Positions 11,155 through 20,422 of a stretch of 64,000 bases of DNA are shown here, in pieces (within the stretch, counting starts at the first letter, position 1; each line of letters begins with the position of its first letter). Position numbers and translations under genes: made by a program. The DNA is taken from contig JAIPDI010000019.1 in assembly GCA_021737785.1 (NCBI GenBank), positions 29,997 to 93,996 on the forward strand. The letters are read 5' to 3'. This DNA is from Deltaproteobacteria bacterium. Its GTDB lineage: Bacteria; Desulfobacterota; DSM-4660; Desulfatiglandales; Desulfatiglandaceae. The notes under the pieces were generated by a model. That model searched no databases, was not told where the DNA came from, and saw only the letters and a list, made by a program, of their open reading frames with translations.

Positions 11155-14100
11155 ATGCCCAAACGCACAGACATCCATAAGATCCTCATCATCGGCTCCG
11201 GGCCCATTGTCATCGGGCAGGCGTGCGAATTCGACTATTCAGGGACCCAGGCCTGCAAGGCCCTGAAGGAAGAGGGCTATGAGATCGTCCTGGTCAACAG
11301 CAATCCCGCCACCATCATGACCGACCCTGAGACGGCCCACCGCACCTATATCGAACCGATCACCCCCGAAATCGTAGCCAGGATCATTGAACGGGAGCGT
11401 CCCCAGGCCATCCTGCCGACCCTCGGGGGACAGACCGGTCTCAATACGGCCATCGGCGTGGCCAGGACCGGCATCCTCGATGCCCTGAACGTGGAGATGA
11501 TCGGGGCGTCCATCCCGGTCATCCACAAGGCCGAAGACAGGGAGCAGTTCCGCGACGCCATGACCCGGATCGGGCTCAGGGTCCCTGAGAGCGGAATCGC
11601 CAGGGACATGGAAACAGCCAGGGCCGTGGCCGAACAGATCGGATATCCGATCATCATCCGGGCCAGCTTCACCCTGGGCGGTTTCGGGAGCGGCGTGGCC
11701 TACAACCGGGAGGAGATGGAGCAGCTCGCCCGGGTGGGGCTGGACGCCAGCATGATCTCCGAGATCATCATGGAGCAATCCCTGCTGGGGTGGAAAGAAT
11801 ATGAGCTGGAGGTCATGCGCGATTTCCATGACAATGTGGTCATTATCTGCTCCATAGAGAACCTCGATCCCATGGGCGTCCACACGGGCGACAGCATTAC
11901 CGTGGCCCCGGCCCAGACCCTCTCCGATTGGGAATATCAGCGGATGAGAGATGCGGCCATCGCCATTATCCGGGAGATCGGGGTGGAAACGGGCGGCTCC
12001 AACATCCAGTTCGCCATCGATCCTCAAAACGGCGATATGGTGGTCATCGAGATGAATCCGCGGGTATCCCGGAGTTCGGCCCTGGCCTCCAAGGCCACAG
12101 GGTTTCCCATCGCCAAGATTGCGGCCAAACTGGCGGTCGGATATACCCTGGACGAGATCCCCAACGACATCACCCGGGAGACCCTGGCCGCGTTCGAGCC
12201 CACCATCGACTATTGCGTGGTCAAGATCCCCCGTTGGACCTTTGAGAAGTTCCACGGAACCCAGGACCTCCTGACCACCTCCATGAAATCGGTGGGCGAA
12301 ACCATGGCCATCGGCCGGACCTTCAAGGAGGCCCTCCAGAAGGCGGTCCGGTCCCTGGAGATCGGGCGGTTCGGCATGGCGAGGGACGGCAGCCGCACGC
12401 GCAGAGCCCGTCCGGACCGTCATCAGATAGAAGATCGACTGATCCACCCCAATTCAAATCGTCTTTTCTATGTCTACGAAGCCCTTGAACAGGGCGTTTC
12501 CATAGATAGAATTCACGAGCTGACCCGGATCGATCCCTGGTTTCTCTTCCACATCCACGCTATCCAGAAGATGCACCACCGGTTGAAGGAGATGGCCAAA
12601 AAGAGATTCTTGCCGGATGCATGGGATGCGGATGTCATGAGAGAGGTGAAGGCCTGCGGGTTCTCCGATGCCCAGATCGCCGCCATCTTCGGATGGGAGG
12701 AACAGGCAATACGGGATACCAGAAAGAAACAGGGGGTCGTGCCCGTGTACAAATCGGTGGATACCTGCGCAGCCGAATTCGAGGCCTATACCCCTTACTA
12801 CTATTCCACATACGAGCAGGAAAACGAGATTCAGACCTCCGGCAGAAGGAAGGTCATCATTCTGGGCGGGGGACCCAACCGGATCGGCCAGGGGATCGAG
12901 TTTGACTACTGCTGCGTGCAGGCCTCCATGGCCCTCAGGGAGATGGGGATCGAGAGTATCATGGTCAACAGCAACCCCGAGACCGTGAGCACCGACTATG
13001 ACACCTCCGACAGGCTCTATTTCGAGCCCCTGACCGTGGAGGATGTCCTTCACATCGTGGAACAGGAACAACCGGAGGGGGTGATCGTCCAGTTCGGGGG
13101 CCAGACGCCCCTCAATATCGCGGGGGAACTGAGCCGGGCCGGAGTCCCCATACTGGGAACCAGTCCGGAGAACATCGATCGGGCAGAGGACCGGGAGCAC
13201 TTCCAAAAACTCCTCAGGAAGCTGGGGATCCTCCAGCCGGCAAACGGCACGGCCGCCAACAAGAAGGAGGCACTCCGGGTGGCCGAGAGGATCGGGTATC
13301 CGGTGGTGGTCAGACCCTCGTTCGTCCTGGGGGGCCGGGCCATGGAGATCGTCTATGACCGGAAAGGCCTCGAATTCTATATGGGGGAGGCCGTTCAGGT
13401 CTCTCCAGGGAAACCGATCCTCATCGACAGCTTCCTGGAGGCGGCCACCGAGATCGATGTGGACGCCATCTCGGACGGGACCGATACGGTGGTGGCCGGG
13501 ATCATGGAACACATCGAAGAGGCAGGGATCCACAGCGGAGACAGCGCCTGCGTTCTCCCGGCCATCTCATTGTCCTCCGAGGTCCTGGAAAAAATCAAGA
13601 CCCAAACGCGGGCCATTGCTCGTGAATTGAATGTGGTGGGGCTCATGAACATCCAGTATGCGGTCAAAGGGGGGGCTGTCTATATCCTGGAGGTCAATCC
13701 GAGGGGTTCCAGAACAATCCCCTTTGTCAGCAAGGCGACCGGCATTTCCCTGGCAAAGCTGGCCACGCGGGTCATCCTGGGCGAGAAATTGAAAGATCTG
13801 GGTCTGGCGAATGAAATCACGCCGAACCACATCTCGGTGAAGGAGTCGGTATTTCCCTTTGCCCGGTTTCCCGGGGTGGATTCGATCCTGGGGCCAGAAA
13901 TGAAATCCACCGGCGAGGTCATGGGGATCGACCAGTCCTTCGGTCTGGCCTTTGCCAAGGCCCAACTGGCGGCCGGGCAAAAACTCCCCTTATCCGGGAC
14001 TGTCTTTATCAGTGTCAAGGACGATGACAAGAAGCCCATGCTCTATACAGCCTCCCGCTTTCACAGCCTGGGATTCGAGATCGTGGCCACCGGCGGGACA

Positions 14101-14415
14101 TCAAAATTTCTGCAGCACCATCGGATCCCCAGCAGGCGGGTCAACAAGGTGAGAGAGGGGAGACCGCACGTGGTGGACATGATCAAGAATGGCGAGATCG
14201 CCCTGGTGATCAACACCACGGGGAGCAAGAAGGCCGTGACCGAGTCCTTTTCCATCCGGAATGCGGCCCTGGCATTCAATATCCCCTACACCACCACCCT
14301 CTCCGGGGCCACGGCCACGGCCCTGGCCGTGGAGGCCATGATGGAAGGGGAGCTCGAGGTAAGGACATTGCAGGAATACCATGGGGAGGCGCAGGGAGCA
14401 GGGAGCAAGACGTGA
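11155..14415 (+). CDS. carB: Carbamoyl phosphate synthase large subunit
   Basis: 1086 residues, close to the family norm of about 1073. Two homologous ATP-grasp halves are visible: the first starts [22 protein letters not shown], the second [22 protein letters not shown] (around residue 565). Phosphate loops GGFGSG and GGRAME and the metal-binding [15 protein letters not shown] / [15 protein letters not shown] segments are intact. The C-terminal MGS-like allosteric domain (ATGGTSKFL, around residue 970-990) ends the protein. It makes carbamoyl phosphate from bicarbonate, ATP and ammonia delivered by CarA. The frame is open to 11065 but that stretch is repeat DNA, so ATG 11155 ([11 protein letters not shown]) is chosen. 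Confidence 0.96.
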   Translation: MPKRTDIHKILIIGSGPIVIGQACEFDYSGTQACKALKEEGYEIVLVNSNPATIMTDPETAHRTYIEPITPEIVARIIERERPQAILPTLGGQTGLNTAIGVARTGILDALNVEMIGASIPVIHKAEDREQFRDAMTRIGLRVPESGIARDMETARAVAEQIGYPIIIRASFTLGGFGSGVAYNREEMEQLARVGLDASMISEIIMEQSLLGWKEYELEVMRDFHDNVVIICSIENLDPMGVHTGDSITVAPAQTLSDWEYQRMRDAAIAIIREIGVETGGSNIQFAIDPQNGDMVVIEMNPRVSRSSALASKATGFPIAKIAAKLAVGYTLDEIPNDITRETLAAFEPTIDYCVVKIPRWTFEKFHGTQDLLTTSMKSVGETMAIGRTFKEALQKAVRSLEIGRFGMARDGSRTRRARPDRHQIEDRLIHPNSNRLFYVYEALEQGVSIDRIHELTRIDPWFLFHIHAIQKMHHRLKEMAKKRFLPDAWDADVMREVKACGFSDAQIAAIFGWEEQAIRDTRKKQGVVPVYKSVDTCAAEFEAYTPYYYSTYEQENEIQTSGRRKVIILGGGPNRIGQGIEFDYCCVQASMALREMGIESIMVNSNPETVSTDYDTSDRLYFEPLTVEDVLHIVEQEQPEGVIVQFGGQTPLNIAGELSRAGVPILGTSPENIDRAEDREHFQKLLRKLGILQPANGTAANKKEALRVAERIGYPVVVRPSFVLGGRAMEIVYDRKGLEFYMGEAVQVSPGKPILIDSFLEAATEIDVDAISDGTDTVVAGIMEHIEEAGIHSGDSACVLPAISLSSEVLEKIKTQTRAIARELNVVGLMNIQYAVKGGAVYILEVNPRGSRTIPFVSKATGISLAKLATRVILGEKLKDLGLANEITPNHISVKESVFPFARFPGVDSILGPEMKSTGEVMGIDQSFGLAFAKAQLAAGQKLPLSGTVFISVKDDDKKPMLYTASRFHSLGFEIVATGGTSKFLQHHRIPSRRVNKVREGRPHVVDMIKNGEIALVINTTGSKKAVTESFSIRNAALAFNIPYTTTLSGATATALAVEAMMEGELEVRTLQEYHGEAQGAGSKT

Positions 14416-14596
14416 GGCGTGAGGCGTGAGGGGGAAGCTCGAAGCTGAAAGCTCAAAGCGAGACCCAGTAGATGGCAGAAGGTGAGAGGGTGAGAGGGTA
14501 AGAGGGTAAGCAACGCGAATCCAGGAACCAGCATCCAGCATCCAGAATCCAGTATCCAGAATCAAGTATCCAGTAACCAGCAACGAGCAACCAGCC
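14416..14596. repeat. Mosaic word-repeat tract between carB and purF
   Basis: Second copy of the carA-carB repeat arrangement: GTGAGGCGTGAGGCGTGAGG, AAGCTGAAAGCTCAAAGCGA, GGCAGAAGGTGAGAGGGTG and AGAGGGTAAG, then CCAGCATCCAGCATCCAG/AATCAAGTATCCAG and GTAACCAGCAACGAGCAACC up to the purF ATG. The last word recurs at 28135-28152 upstream of the 6-hydroxynicotinate reductase gene. No gene is seen. Confidence 0.75.
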
Positions 14597-16027
14597 ATGA
14601 ATCAGACAAGCAGAACCGATCCGATCGAAAAGCGTCCCGGCCGACCCAAAGACGAATGCGGGGTCTTTGCGGTGTACGGGCATGAAGAGGCGGCCAAGAT
14701 GGCCTATTTCGGCCTCTATGCCCTTCAGCACCGGGGCCAGGAGAGCACCGGGATTGTGGTATCGGACGGGACCCGAATCTTCGAACACAAGGCCATGGGT
14801 CTGGTGCCGGAGGTCTTCACCGAAGAGACCCTCAACCGGTTGCCGGGCCATATCGCCCTGGGACACGTCCGCTATTCCACCACCGGTTCTTCTCTCCTGG
14901 TGAATGCCCAGCCCTTTAGGGTCCAGTATTCGGGCCAGTCCTTTGCCGTGGCCCATAACGGCAACATCCTGAATGCCAGGCAGATCCGGTCGGAACTGGA
15001 GGACAGCGGATCCATCTTTCAGACCACCATGGACAGCGAGGTGGTGCTTCATCTTATTGCCCGGCATTACAGGATGGGGCTGGAACAGGCCATGATCCAG
15101 GCCATGATGCGAATGCGGGGGGCCTATTCCATGGTGGTCATGACCGAAAAGGGCCTGATTGCGGCAAAGGACCCCAACGGTTTCAGGCCCCTCTGCCTGG
15201 GAAGGCTCAACAGCGGGTATGTGGTGGCCTCCGAGACCTGCGCCCTCGACCTGGTGGAGGCGGAATTCATTCGGGAGATCGAGCCGGGCGAGATCGTCAT
15301 CATCGATGACCAGGGTCTGAAGACCGTACCCTCGGGCATCCCGTCGCACAAGAGCCAGTGTATTTTTGAGCTGATCTATTTCGCGAGACCCGACAGCCGG
15401 GTGTTCGGCCAGAATGTGTACATGTTCCGGAAGCGCCAGGGTGAACTGCTGGCCAAAGAATATCCGATCGAGGCGGACCTGGTCATGCCCTTCCCCGATT
15501 CAGGGAATTACGCGGCCATCGGCTATGCCCAGGCATCGGGGATTCCCTTCGAGATGGGGATGATCCGGAATCATTACGTGGGAAGGACCTTTATCCAGCC
15601 ATCCCAGAACATGCGCGATTTCGGGGTCAAGGTGAAGCTCAACCCGGTCCGGGAGCTTCTGAAAGGCCAGAGGGTAATCATCATGGAGGACTCCATCATC
15701 CGGGGCACCACGGCCCGGAGCAGGGTCCAGACCTTGCGAAGGATCGGGGCCAGAGAGGTCCACATGCTCGTCAGTTGCCCCCCGCACTGCTTTCCGTGTC
15801 ATTACGGGATTGATTTTTCCACCAAGGGGGAACTGATCGCGGCCCGAAAATCGGTGGAAGAGATCCGTGATTTTGCAGGCCTGGACAGCCTTGGATATCT
15901 GAGCATCGATTCTCTCAAACAGGCCATCGACATCCCTGAAGACGACCTCTGCCTCGCCTGCTTCAACGGAAGATATCCGGTCCCCATCGACGAGGCCTTT
16001 TCTAAATATTGCCTGGAACCTGCCTGA
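14597..16027 (+). CDS. purF: Amidophosphoribosyltransferase (Fe-S, Bacillus type)
   Basis: 476 residues; first committed step of purine synthesis (PRPP + glutamine to phosphoribosylamine). A short propeptide precedes nucleophile Cys21 (DECGVFAVYG), as in the class that self-processes. The glutaminase part has ALQHRGQEST and HVRYSTTGSS. The PRPP loop is IIMEDSIIRGTTARSR. Cysteines in SQCIFELIYFARPDS, SCPPHCFPCHYG and LCLACFNGRYP match the [4Fe-4S] ligands of the Bacillus subtilis type, absent from the E. coli type; such enzymes are oxygen-sensitive, which fits an anaerobe. No Shine-Dalgarno is clear because a repeat tract abuts the ATG. Confidence 0.95.
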   Translation: MNQTSRTDPIEKRPGRPKDECGVFAVYGHEEAAKMAYFGLYALQHRGQESTGIVVSDGTRIFEHKAMGLVPEVFTEETLNRLPGHIALGHVRYSTTGSSLLVNAQPFRVQYSGQSFAVAHNGNILNARQIRSELEDSGSIFQTTMDSEVVLHLIARHYRMGLEQAMIQAMMRMRGAYSMVVMTEKGLIAAKDPNGFRPLCLGRLNSGYVVASETCALDLVEAEFIREIEPGEIVIIDDQGLKTVPSGIPSHKSQCIFELIYFARPDSRVFGQNVYMFRKRQGELLAKEYPIEADLVMPFPDSGNYAAIGYAQASGIPFEMGMIRNHYVGRTFIQPSQNMRDFGVKVKLNPVRELLKGQRVIIMEDSIIRGTTARSRVQTLRRIGAREVHMLVSCPPHCFPCHYGIDFSTKGELIAARKSVEEIRDFAGLDSLGYLSIDSLKQAIDIPEDDLCLACFNGRYPVPIDEAFSKYCLEPA

Positions 16028-16154
16028 TCAGAAGGTTCCAGGTGCCCCTTTTCGCTCCTCCTTCTCCATGCTGGTGCTGCATGGGTACGCACCTTTCTCC
16101 GATCCTGGTATGGGCTGAAAAGAACGGATTCTCATTGTCGCGATAGTTGTTTTT

Positions 16155-16206
16155 TTGTCTTGACAAAGGGCCAATATTTGATAAAGAAGTATAAATTGTA
16201 GACAAT
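16155..16206 (+). promoter_or_regulatory. Candidate promoter with two GntR-type operator palindromes
   Basis: Upstream of the GntR gene lie two related inverted repeats: TTGTCTTGACAA (16155-16166) and ATTGTAGACAAT (16195-16206). Both have the TTGT...ACAA shape seen for FadR/FCD-family operators. The first contains a -35-like TTGACA (16160-16165), with a weak -10-like TAAAGA 16 bases further. The second is followed by AGACAATAGACA repeats. Autoregulation of the downstream regulator is the natural reading. Seen by eye only. Confidence 0.4.
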
Positions 16207-16240
16207 AGACAATAGACATCGTCTCAGGCAGGTTTCATTT

Positions 16241-16978
16241 ATGTTGCAGATCCACAGCATCGTCGACAATGTAAGAAAATATCTGCTTGGCCAAATTCTT
16301 CATGGAGAATTGCATCCCGGGCAGCAGGTGAAGGAACAGGAGATCGCATCCGCTTTAGGGATCAGCCGGCCCCCCATCAGGGAGGCGCTGAAATTCCTGG
16401 AGGCAGAGGGATTGATCCTGAGGAAACCGAATAGGGGGGCCTTTGTGGCCACCATCACCGAACATGATGCATGGGAGATTTATACCCTCAAGTGCAGTCT
16501 GTATGAAATGGCCACCCGACTGGCATTTGAAAAAATTTCCAAATTAAACCTGGAGAAATGGGAAAAGGTGGTGGAGGGGATGGAAAAATGTGTCTTGTCC
16601 GAATCCCCCGACGTCATCAGGTACCAGTCCCTTAATAAGGAATTCCACGACATTATGTTTCAGATCTCCGGCCATCAGCGCCTTCAAAAGATCTCTCAAA
16701 TGCTTCACCACCAAATGAATCGATTCAGTTGCGTATCCCTGATGGATGAAGCCCATCTTAAGGGATCCCTTTCGTACCACCAGGAAATTCTGGATGCCAT
16801 TAAGGAAGGGGATATGGAACGCACCATCCGGATCACCCGGGAACATATCCTGAAAGGTCTGGAAATCGTTCAAGAGATCATCGCCGGAGAATCGGCTTCA
16901 AAGAACCCTGCAGGGGAGACGGGCCCACTAAAGGGAACCGTCGATCATCCCCCCGAATACGCGGGCGGTATTATTTAG
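16241..16978 (+). CDS. GntR-family regulator, FCD (FadR/VanR-like) subfamily
   Basis: 245 residues. The N-terminal winged helix-turn-helix is typical (ILHGELHPGQQVKEQEIASALGISRPPIREALKFLEAEGLI, residues about 18-58). The C-terminal all-helical FCD ligand domain has the metal/ligand histidines in EFHDIMFQISGH and SYHQEILDAI...REHI. FCD regulators commonly bind small carboxylates and repress adjacent catabolic and transport genes. It lies upstream of, and codirectional with, the TRAP transporter and nicotinate genes, so nicotinate or a pathway intermediate is the likely effector (inference). Two palindromes upstream could be its operators. The gene start ATG 16241 has no strong Shine-Dalgarno (CAGGCAGG about 9-15 bases upstream). 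Confidence 0.88.
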   Translation: MLQIHSIVDNVRKYLLGQILHGELHPGQQVKEQEIASALGISRPPIREALKFLEAEGLILRKPNRGAFVATITEHDAWEIYTLKCSLYEMATRLAFEKISKLNLEKWEKVVEGMEKCVLSESPDVIRYQSLNKEFHDIMFQISGHQRLQKISQMLHHQMNRFSCVSLMDEAHLKGSLSYHQEILDAIKEGDMERTIRITREHILKGLEIVQEIIAGESASKNPAGETGPLKGTVDHPPEYAGGII

Positions 16979-17010
16979 TAGTGTCTGTCTAAGCCTTTCT
17001 AGAGGGAGTT

Positions 17011-17149
17011 GGAATCTTTGGGTGTAATCCCGCCTTGCGGGACACCATGCGGGGGAGCTGGTGCCGTATGGGTAAGCGCTCAAAAATCGCCGGGAGTTGT
17101 ACCCATATCTTTTTGGTTGCGGCGGTTAGGTTGCCTTGGGTATTTGCAA
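17011..17149 (+). repeat. Dispersed hairpin repeat, copy A
   Basis: About 139 bp that align with two tandem copies at 36751-36975. Shared blocks: AATCTTTGG, ACCATGCGG-G-AG-TGGTGCC, GGTAAGCGCTC, GCCGGGAGTTG-ACCCATA, CTTTTTGG-TGCGG. The conserved hairpin is GCGGC (17119-17123) / GTTGC (17130-17134), which pairs fully only if two G-U pairs are allowed. An additional 8-bp perfect inverted repeat, TATGGGTA (17067-17074) / TACCCATA (17100-17107), encloses the GCGCTC segment. Lies in the GntR-dctP intergenic space. Confidence 0.8.
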
Positions 17150-17237
17150 TGTCTTTTCAAAGCGTGTTATCTTGTAACAGATGTGTTGATTGGGGAAACG
17201 AGATTATTAACCACGAATCAATTAAGGAGGATTAGCG

Positions 17238-18290
17238 ATGAAAAAAGGTTTTCTGGGCTGTCTAGTGGTTGCGCTGTTCGGTTTTTTTATCCTGCCCGCG
17301 GGGGCTCTGGCCGAATCAAAATCCAAGATGCATTTAAAATTCAGCACCTGGCATCCACCTGCAAGCAGGGAAGTCAAAACCGTGTGGCAGCCGATGCTCG
17401 AGACGCTAAAGAAGAAAAGCGACGGACGTATCACGTATACACTCTATGCCGGAGCCGCCCTCGGGGCAGGGCCGGAACACTATGATATCGTAGCCAACGG
17501 GCTGTCCGATATGGGGTACTTCACTGCGACCTGGACCCCGGGACGTTTTCCCCTGACCGATGTCCTGTCTCTGGCCACCTGGGTGGACGGTAAAGACATC
17601 GCTGTGGATATCGGAAACAAGATGTACAAGGAAGCCCTGGCAAAAGAGTTCCCCGGGGTCAAGATGATCGAGCTCAACGGATGTATTCAGGCCTTTCTGT
17701 GGACGAGAAAACCGGTAAAATCCATGGACGACTGCAAGGGGCTGAAAATCCGGTCGCCGGGTGGACACCAAACCCATTACATCAAATCTCTGGGAGCGGA
17801 ACCGGTGTTCATGCCCCTCGGCGACGTCTATCTTGCGCTGGAGACCGGGACGATTGACGGCCTGGTGACCTGCCCGCCCCTGGTACTGGCGTTCAAGCTG
17901 TATGAAGTGGCCAAGTACGGCGTGGTCGCGACCTTCGGATGTGTTTCCGAGGGCGTCATCATGAATCAGAAAAGCTGGGAAAGAACCCCGGACGATCTGA
18001 AACCCATCATTAAAGAGGTTTGCGGCAATCCCTTCAGGACCACCGGCGGTCTTAACCAGGACGTCTACAAGGTCATGATGAAGGAGATCCAGGACAAGGG
18101 CGTGCAGCTCACCACCCTGACCCCGGAGCAGGAGAAAGAATGGTTTGCTGGGTTCCAGGATGTGACCAAGAAATGGGTTGCCGATCTGGAAGCAAAAGGG
18201 TTGCCGGCGAAGGATACCGTCTTGAAATATAACAAAATTTCTCAAGATCTGGGCGTCACCTGCGTCGCCTTCCCTGAGGAGTGGAAGTGA
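17238..18290 (+). CDS. TRAP transporter periplasmic solute-binding protein (DctP family)
   Basis: 350 residues with a signal peptide (MKKGFLGCLVVALFGFFILP, likely cut after ALA near residue 28). The mature part has DctP hallmarks: FSTWHPP start, the conserved GLKIRSPGG with the arginine that in DctP-family proteins binds the substrate carboxylate, and GDVYLALETGTIDG. It captures a carboxylate in the periplasm and hands it to DctQ/DctM. AAGGAGG lies 8 bases before the ATG. Given the downstream nicotinate enzymes, nicotinate is the proposed ligand, but the sequence cannot prove it. The dctQ gene follows after 162 bp that include a strong palindrome. Confidence 0.9.
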   Translation: MKKGFLGCLVVALFGFFILPAGALAESKSKMHLKFSTWHPPASREVKTVWQPMLETLKKKSDGRITYTLYAGAALGAGPEHYDIVANGLSDMGYFTATWTPGRFPLTDVLSLATWVDGKDIAVDIGNKMYKEALAKEFPGVKMIELNGCIQAFLWTRKPVKSMDDCKGLKIRSPGGHQTHYIKSLGAEPVFMPLGDVYLALETGTIDGLVTCPPLVLAFKLYEVAKYGVVATFGCVSEGVIMNQKSWERTPDDLKPIIKEVCGNPFRTTGGLNQDVYKVMMKEIQDKGVQLTTLTPEQEKEWFAGFQDVTKKWVADLEAKGLPAKDTVLKYNKISQDLGVTCVAFPEEWK

Positions 18291-18347
18291 TTGCAGCAGC
18301 CATCGGAATAGATCAAAGCTGAACGCGCATAGCGCATAGGATGCTCT

Positions 18348-18373
18348 CGTTCCCACGCTTCGGCGTGGGAACG
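18348..18373. repeat. Palindromic repeat: 11-bp stem with TTCG loop
   Basis: CGTTCCCACGC and GCGTGGGAACG form a perfect 11-bp stem closed by a TTCG tetraloop (18348-18373). The core GTTCCCACGC...GCGTGGGAAC is a form known to me as a dispersed intergenic palindrome in many proteobacteria. It sits between dctP and dctQ, where such a hairpin could stabilise the dctP message 3' end and favour its higher expression. Confidence 0.8.
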
Positions 18374-18452
18374 CGCTAAAAGGCCCGCGAAAGACGCGTC
18401 TATGGTCTCTTGAGGCAGGGTTAACAAAATAGGGCACCGAGCGTCACGGAGT

Positions 18453-18935
18453 ATGTTGACGATGATTAGAAAAATAATCCAACGCTGTACACTCTACATG
18501 AGTTATGTCGGCATGGTGTTGCTCCTCCCGATGATGCTCCTTACAAGCAGTGAGGTGATAGGCCGGGCAGTGTGGTCCCAGCCTATTCCGGGATCCATGG
18601 AGCTCTCAAGTTATATGCTGGCCGCCTTCATTCTCCTGGGCCTCGCCTACACCCAGCAAGTCAAGGGGCATGTTCGTGTCACCATGTTCGTATCCAGGCT
18701 TCCGAAAGCATGGGCGCTCATACTCGATGTGATCACCGCCCTTCTGAGTCTGTTCATCATCGCCGTGATGGCCTGGCAGGGCTGGGTCGTGGGAATTAAA
18801 GAACAGACCGTATCGGATATGCTCAGGATCCCCCAGTTTCCTTTTCGATTACTCGTTTCAGTAGGGGGGGTATTTCTCTTTCTTGAGCTTTTTCTTGAAC
18901 TGACGGACACCCTGAAGAGACTTGTGAGGCGATAA
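18453..18935 (+). CDS. TRAP transporter small permease (DctQ family)
   Basis: 160 residues with four predicted membrane segments (MSYVGMVLLLPMMLL, SSYMLAAFILLGLAY, ALILDVITALLSLFIIAV, FRLLVSVGGVFLFLELF), the size and topology of DctQ. The motif SSEVIGRAVW followed by PGSMELSSYML is family-typical. DctQ binds DctM in the inner membrane. Start ATG 18453 sits just after ACGGAGT; ATG 18462 is an alternative. It overlaps dctM in a TAATG junction. Confidence 0.88.
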   Translation: MLTMIRKIIQRCTLYMSYVGMVLLLPMMLLTSSEVIGRAVWSQPIPGSMELSSYMLAAFILLGLAYTQQVKGHVRVTMFVSRLPKAWALILDVITALLSLFIIAVMAWQGWVVGIKEQTVSDMLRIPQFPFRLLVSVGGVFLFLELFLELTDTLKRLVRR

Positions 18936-20245
18936 TGGTGGATCCAGTTGTTGTCGGCGTCATTGGAACGTGTCTGGTCTTTTTCCTTCTTTTTATCGGC
19001 ATGCCCATTGCCTTTGCCATGATGTTAGTGGGGTTTTCGGGAGTCACCTATCTATCCAGTGTAAATGCCGCGCTTCCGATGCTTGGCAGGACGATCTACG
19101 AGGTCTCTTCCTATTACCCCTATACCGTGATCCCGCTCTTTATCGTCATGGGAGGATTTGCCGGAAGTTCGGGGATGACCGGGGAACTCTACAGTGCATT
19201 TGATAAATGGCTTCGAAGACTGCCCGGAGGATTGGCCATCGCCACCATCGGGGCATGTGCCGGGTTCTCGGCGGTATCAGGCTCTTCAGTGGCAACCGCT
19301 GCAGCCATGGGTACGGTTGCCCTGCCCGAAATGAAACGGTTTAATTATCATCCCCGGCTCGCCACCGGGAGCGTAGCTGCCGGCGGGACCCTGGGATTCC
19401 TTATTCCTCCCAGCATCGGGTTCATCGTTTACGGCATGCTGACGGAGCAATCCATCGGCAAGCTGCTGGTGGCCGGCATTCTTCCGGGAGCATTCCTGGC
19501 CCTGGCCTATACCCTCATCGTGATAGGTTCTGTGAAGCTCAATCCCAGCCTGGCCCCCGTGAGTTTGGAACCGGTTTCATGGCGCACGAAGTTCGCGTCG
19601 CTCATGGCAGTATGGGAACCCCTGGCTGTTTTTTTCCTGGTGATGGGTGGTATTTACGGCGGTTTTTTTACGCCCACCGAGGCCGGCGCCATCGGGGCGA
19701 CCATCCTTTTCCTGATCGCATTGATCAAGAGGAAGCTGAATCGAGCAAACCTCGTGGAAGCGCTTCAGGAGTCGGTTCGGATCTCCGTGATGGTGCTCTT
19801 TCTGGTGGCCGGCGCCAATGTGTTCAGTTACTTTCTCGCCCTTTCCACCATCCCCATGAGAGTGGCCGAGTGGGTCGCCGCCCTTGAGATTTCCCCCTAT
19901 CTGATCCACGCCATCATGATGGTGATCTATCTCTTTCTGGGATGTTTCCTGGATGCCATTTCCATGATGGTGCTCACGCTGCCGGTGATTTACCCGGTAA
20001 TACTGGCCCTGGGGTTTGATCCGATCTGGTTCGGCGTCATTGCGGTACTCATGATGGAGGCCGGCCTGATCACCCCCCCCATGGGGCTGAACGTCTTTAC
20101 GGTGGCCGGGGTGGCAAAGGATACCCCGGTGGAGACCATATTCAGGGGGGTCATCCCCTTTCTCTTTGCCATATTTGCCCTGGTGATATTGATCACCGTA
20201 TTTCCCAAGATCGCACTCCTGTTGCCGGGCATGATGACGCGGTAG
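18935..20245 (+). CDS. TRAP transporter large permease (DctM family)
   Basis: 436 residues, the standard DctM size, with about a dozen hydrophobic segments. Family motifs include GMPIAFAM, SGSSVATAAAMGTVALPEM, and the C-terminal LITPPMGLNVF. DctM is the ion-coupled (usually Na+) transport subunit of the inner membrane, working with the DctP-bound substrate and DctQ. Translationally coupled to dctQ (TAATG overlap). The neighbouring genes suggest uptake of an aromatic N-heterocyclic carboxylate. Confidence 0.92.
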   Translation: MVDPVVVGVIGTCLVFFLLFIGMPIAFAMMLVGFSGVTYLSSVNAALPMLGRTIYEVSSYYPYTVIPLFIVMGGFAGSSGMTGELYSAFDKWLRRLPGGLAIATIGACAGFSAVSGSSVATAAAMGTVALPEMKRFNYHPRLATGSVAAGGTLGFLIPPSIGFIVYGMLTEQSIGKLLVAGILPGAFLALAYTLIVIGSVKLNPSLAPVSLEPVSWRTKFASLMAVWEPLAVFFLVMGGIYGGFFTPTEAGAIGATILFLIALIKRKLNRANLVEALQESVRISVMVLFLVAGANVFSYFLALSTIPMRVAEWVAALEISPYLIHAIMMVIYLFLGCFLDAISMMVLTLPVIYPVILALGFDPIWFGVIAVLMMEAGLITPPMGLNVFTVAGVAKDTPVETIFRGVIPFLFAIFALVILITVFPKIALLLPGMMTR

Positions 20246-20422
20246 GGGAGAGGCCATCGGGGTCTGTTTGGGGCGCTCTCATCGGGTGAAGCAGCGGCGG
20301 ACCAGGGCTTCGGCAATTATACGAACACCTTGGTCAGGCACCAAAAAGGAAGGCCGGCCGAAAAGGCACTGGCCCCTTCATGCAGTGCAAAAGACTTGAA
20401 ATATATTAAGGAGGTTTATTTG

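Noticed and set aside
11239..13533. Long minus-strand frames opposite carB
   Set aside because: Antisense shadows of a highly conserved gene; proline/histidine/glycine-rich translations without domains.
16028..16219. Minus-strand frames between purF and the GntR gene
   Set aside because: No domain, low-complexity ends, and they overlap the candidate promoter and operators.
17009..17237. A plus-strand frame spanning the GntR-dctP gap and running into dctP in another phase
   Set aside because: It is repeat DNA (copy A) and lacks a ribosome binding site; the dctP signal peptide and AAGGAGG define the real gene.
20246..20422. An N-terminal extension of the semialdehyde dehydrogenase to 20330
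   Set aside because: AAGGAGG at 20408-20414 and family alignment place the start at 20423.
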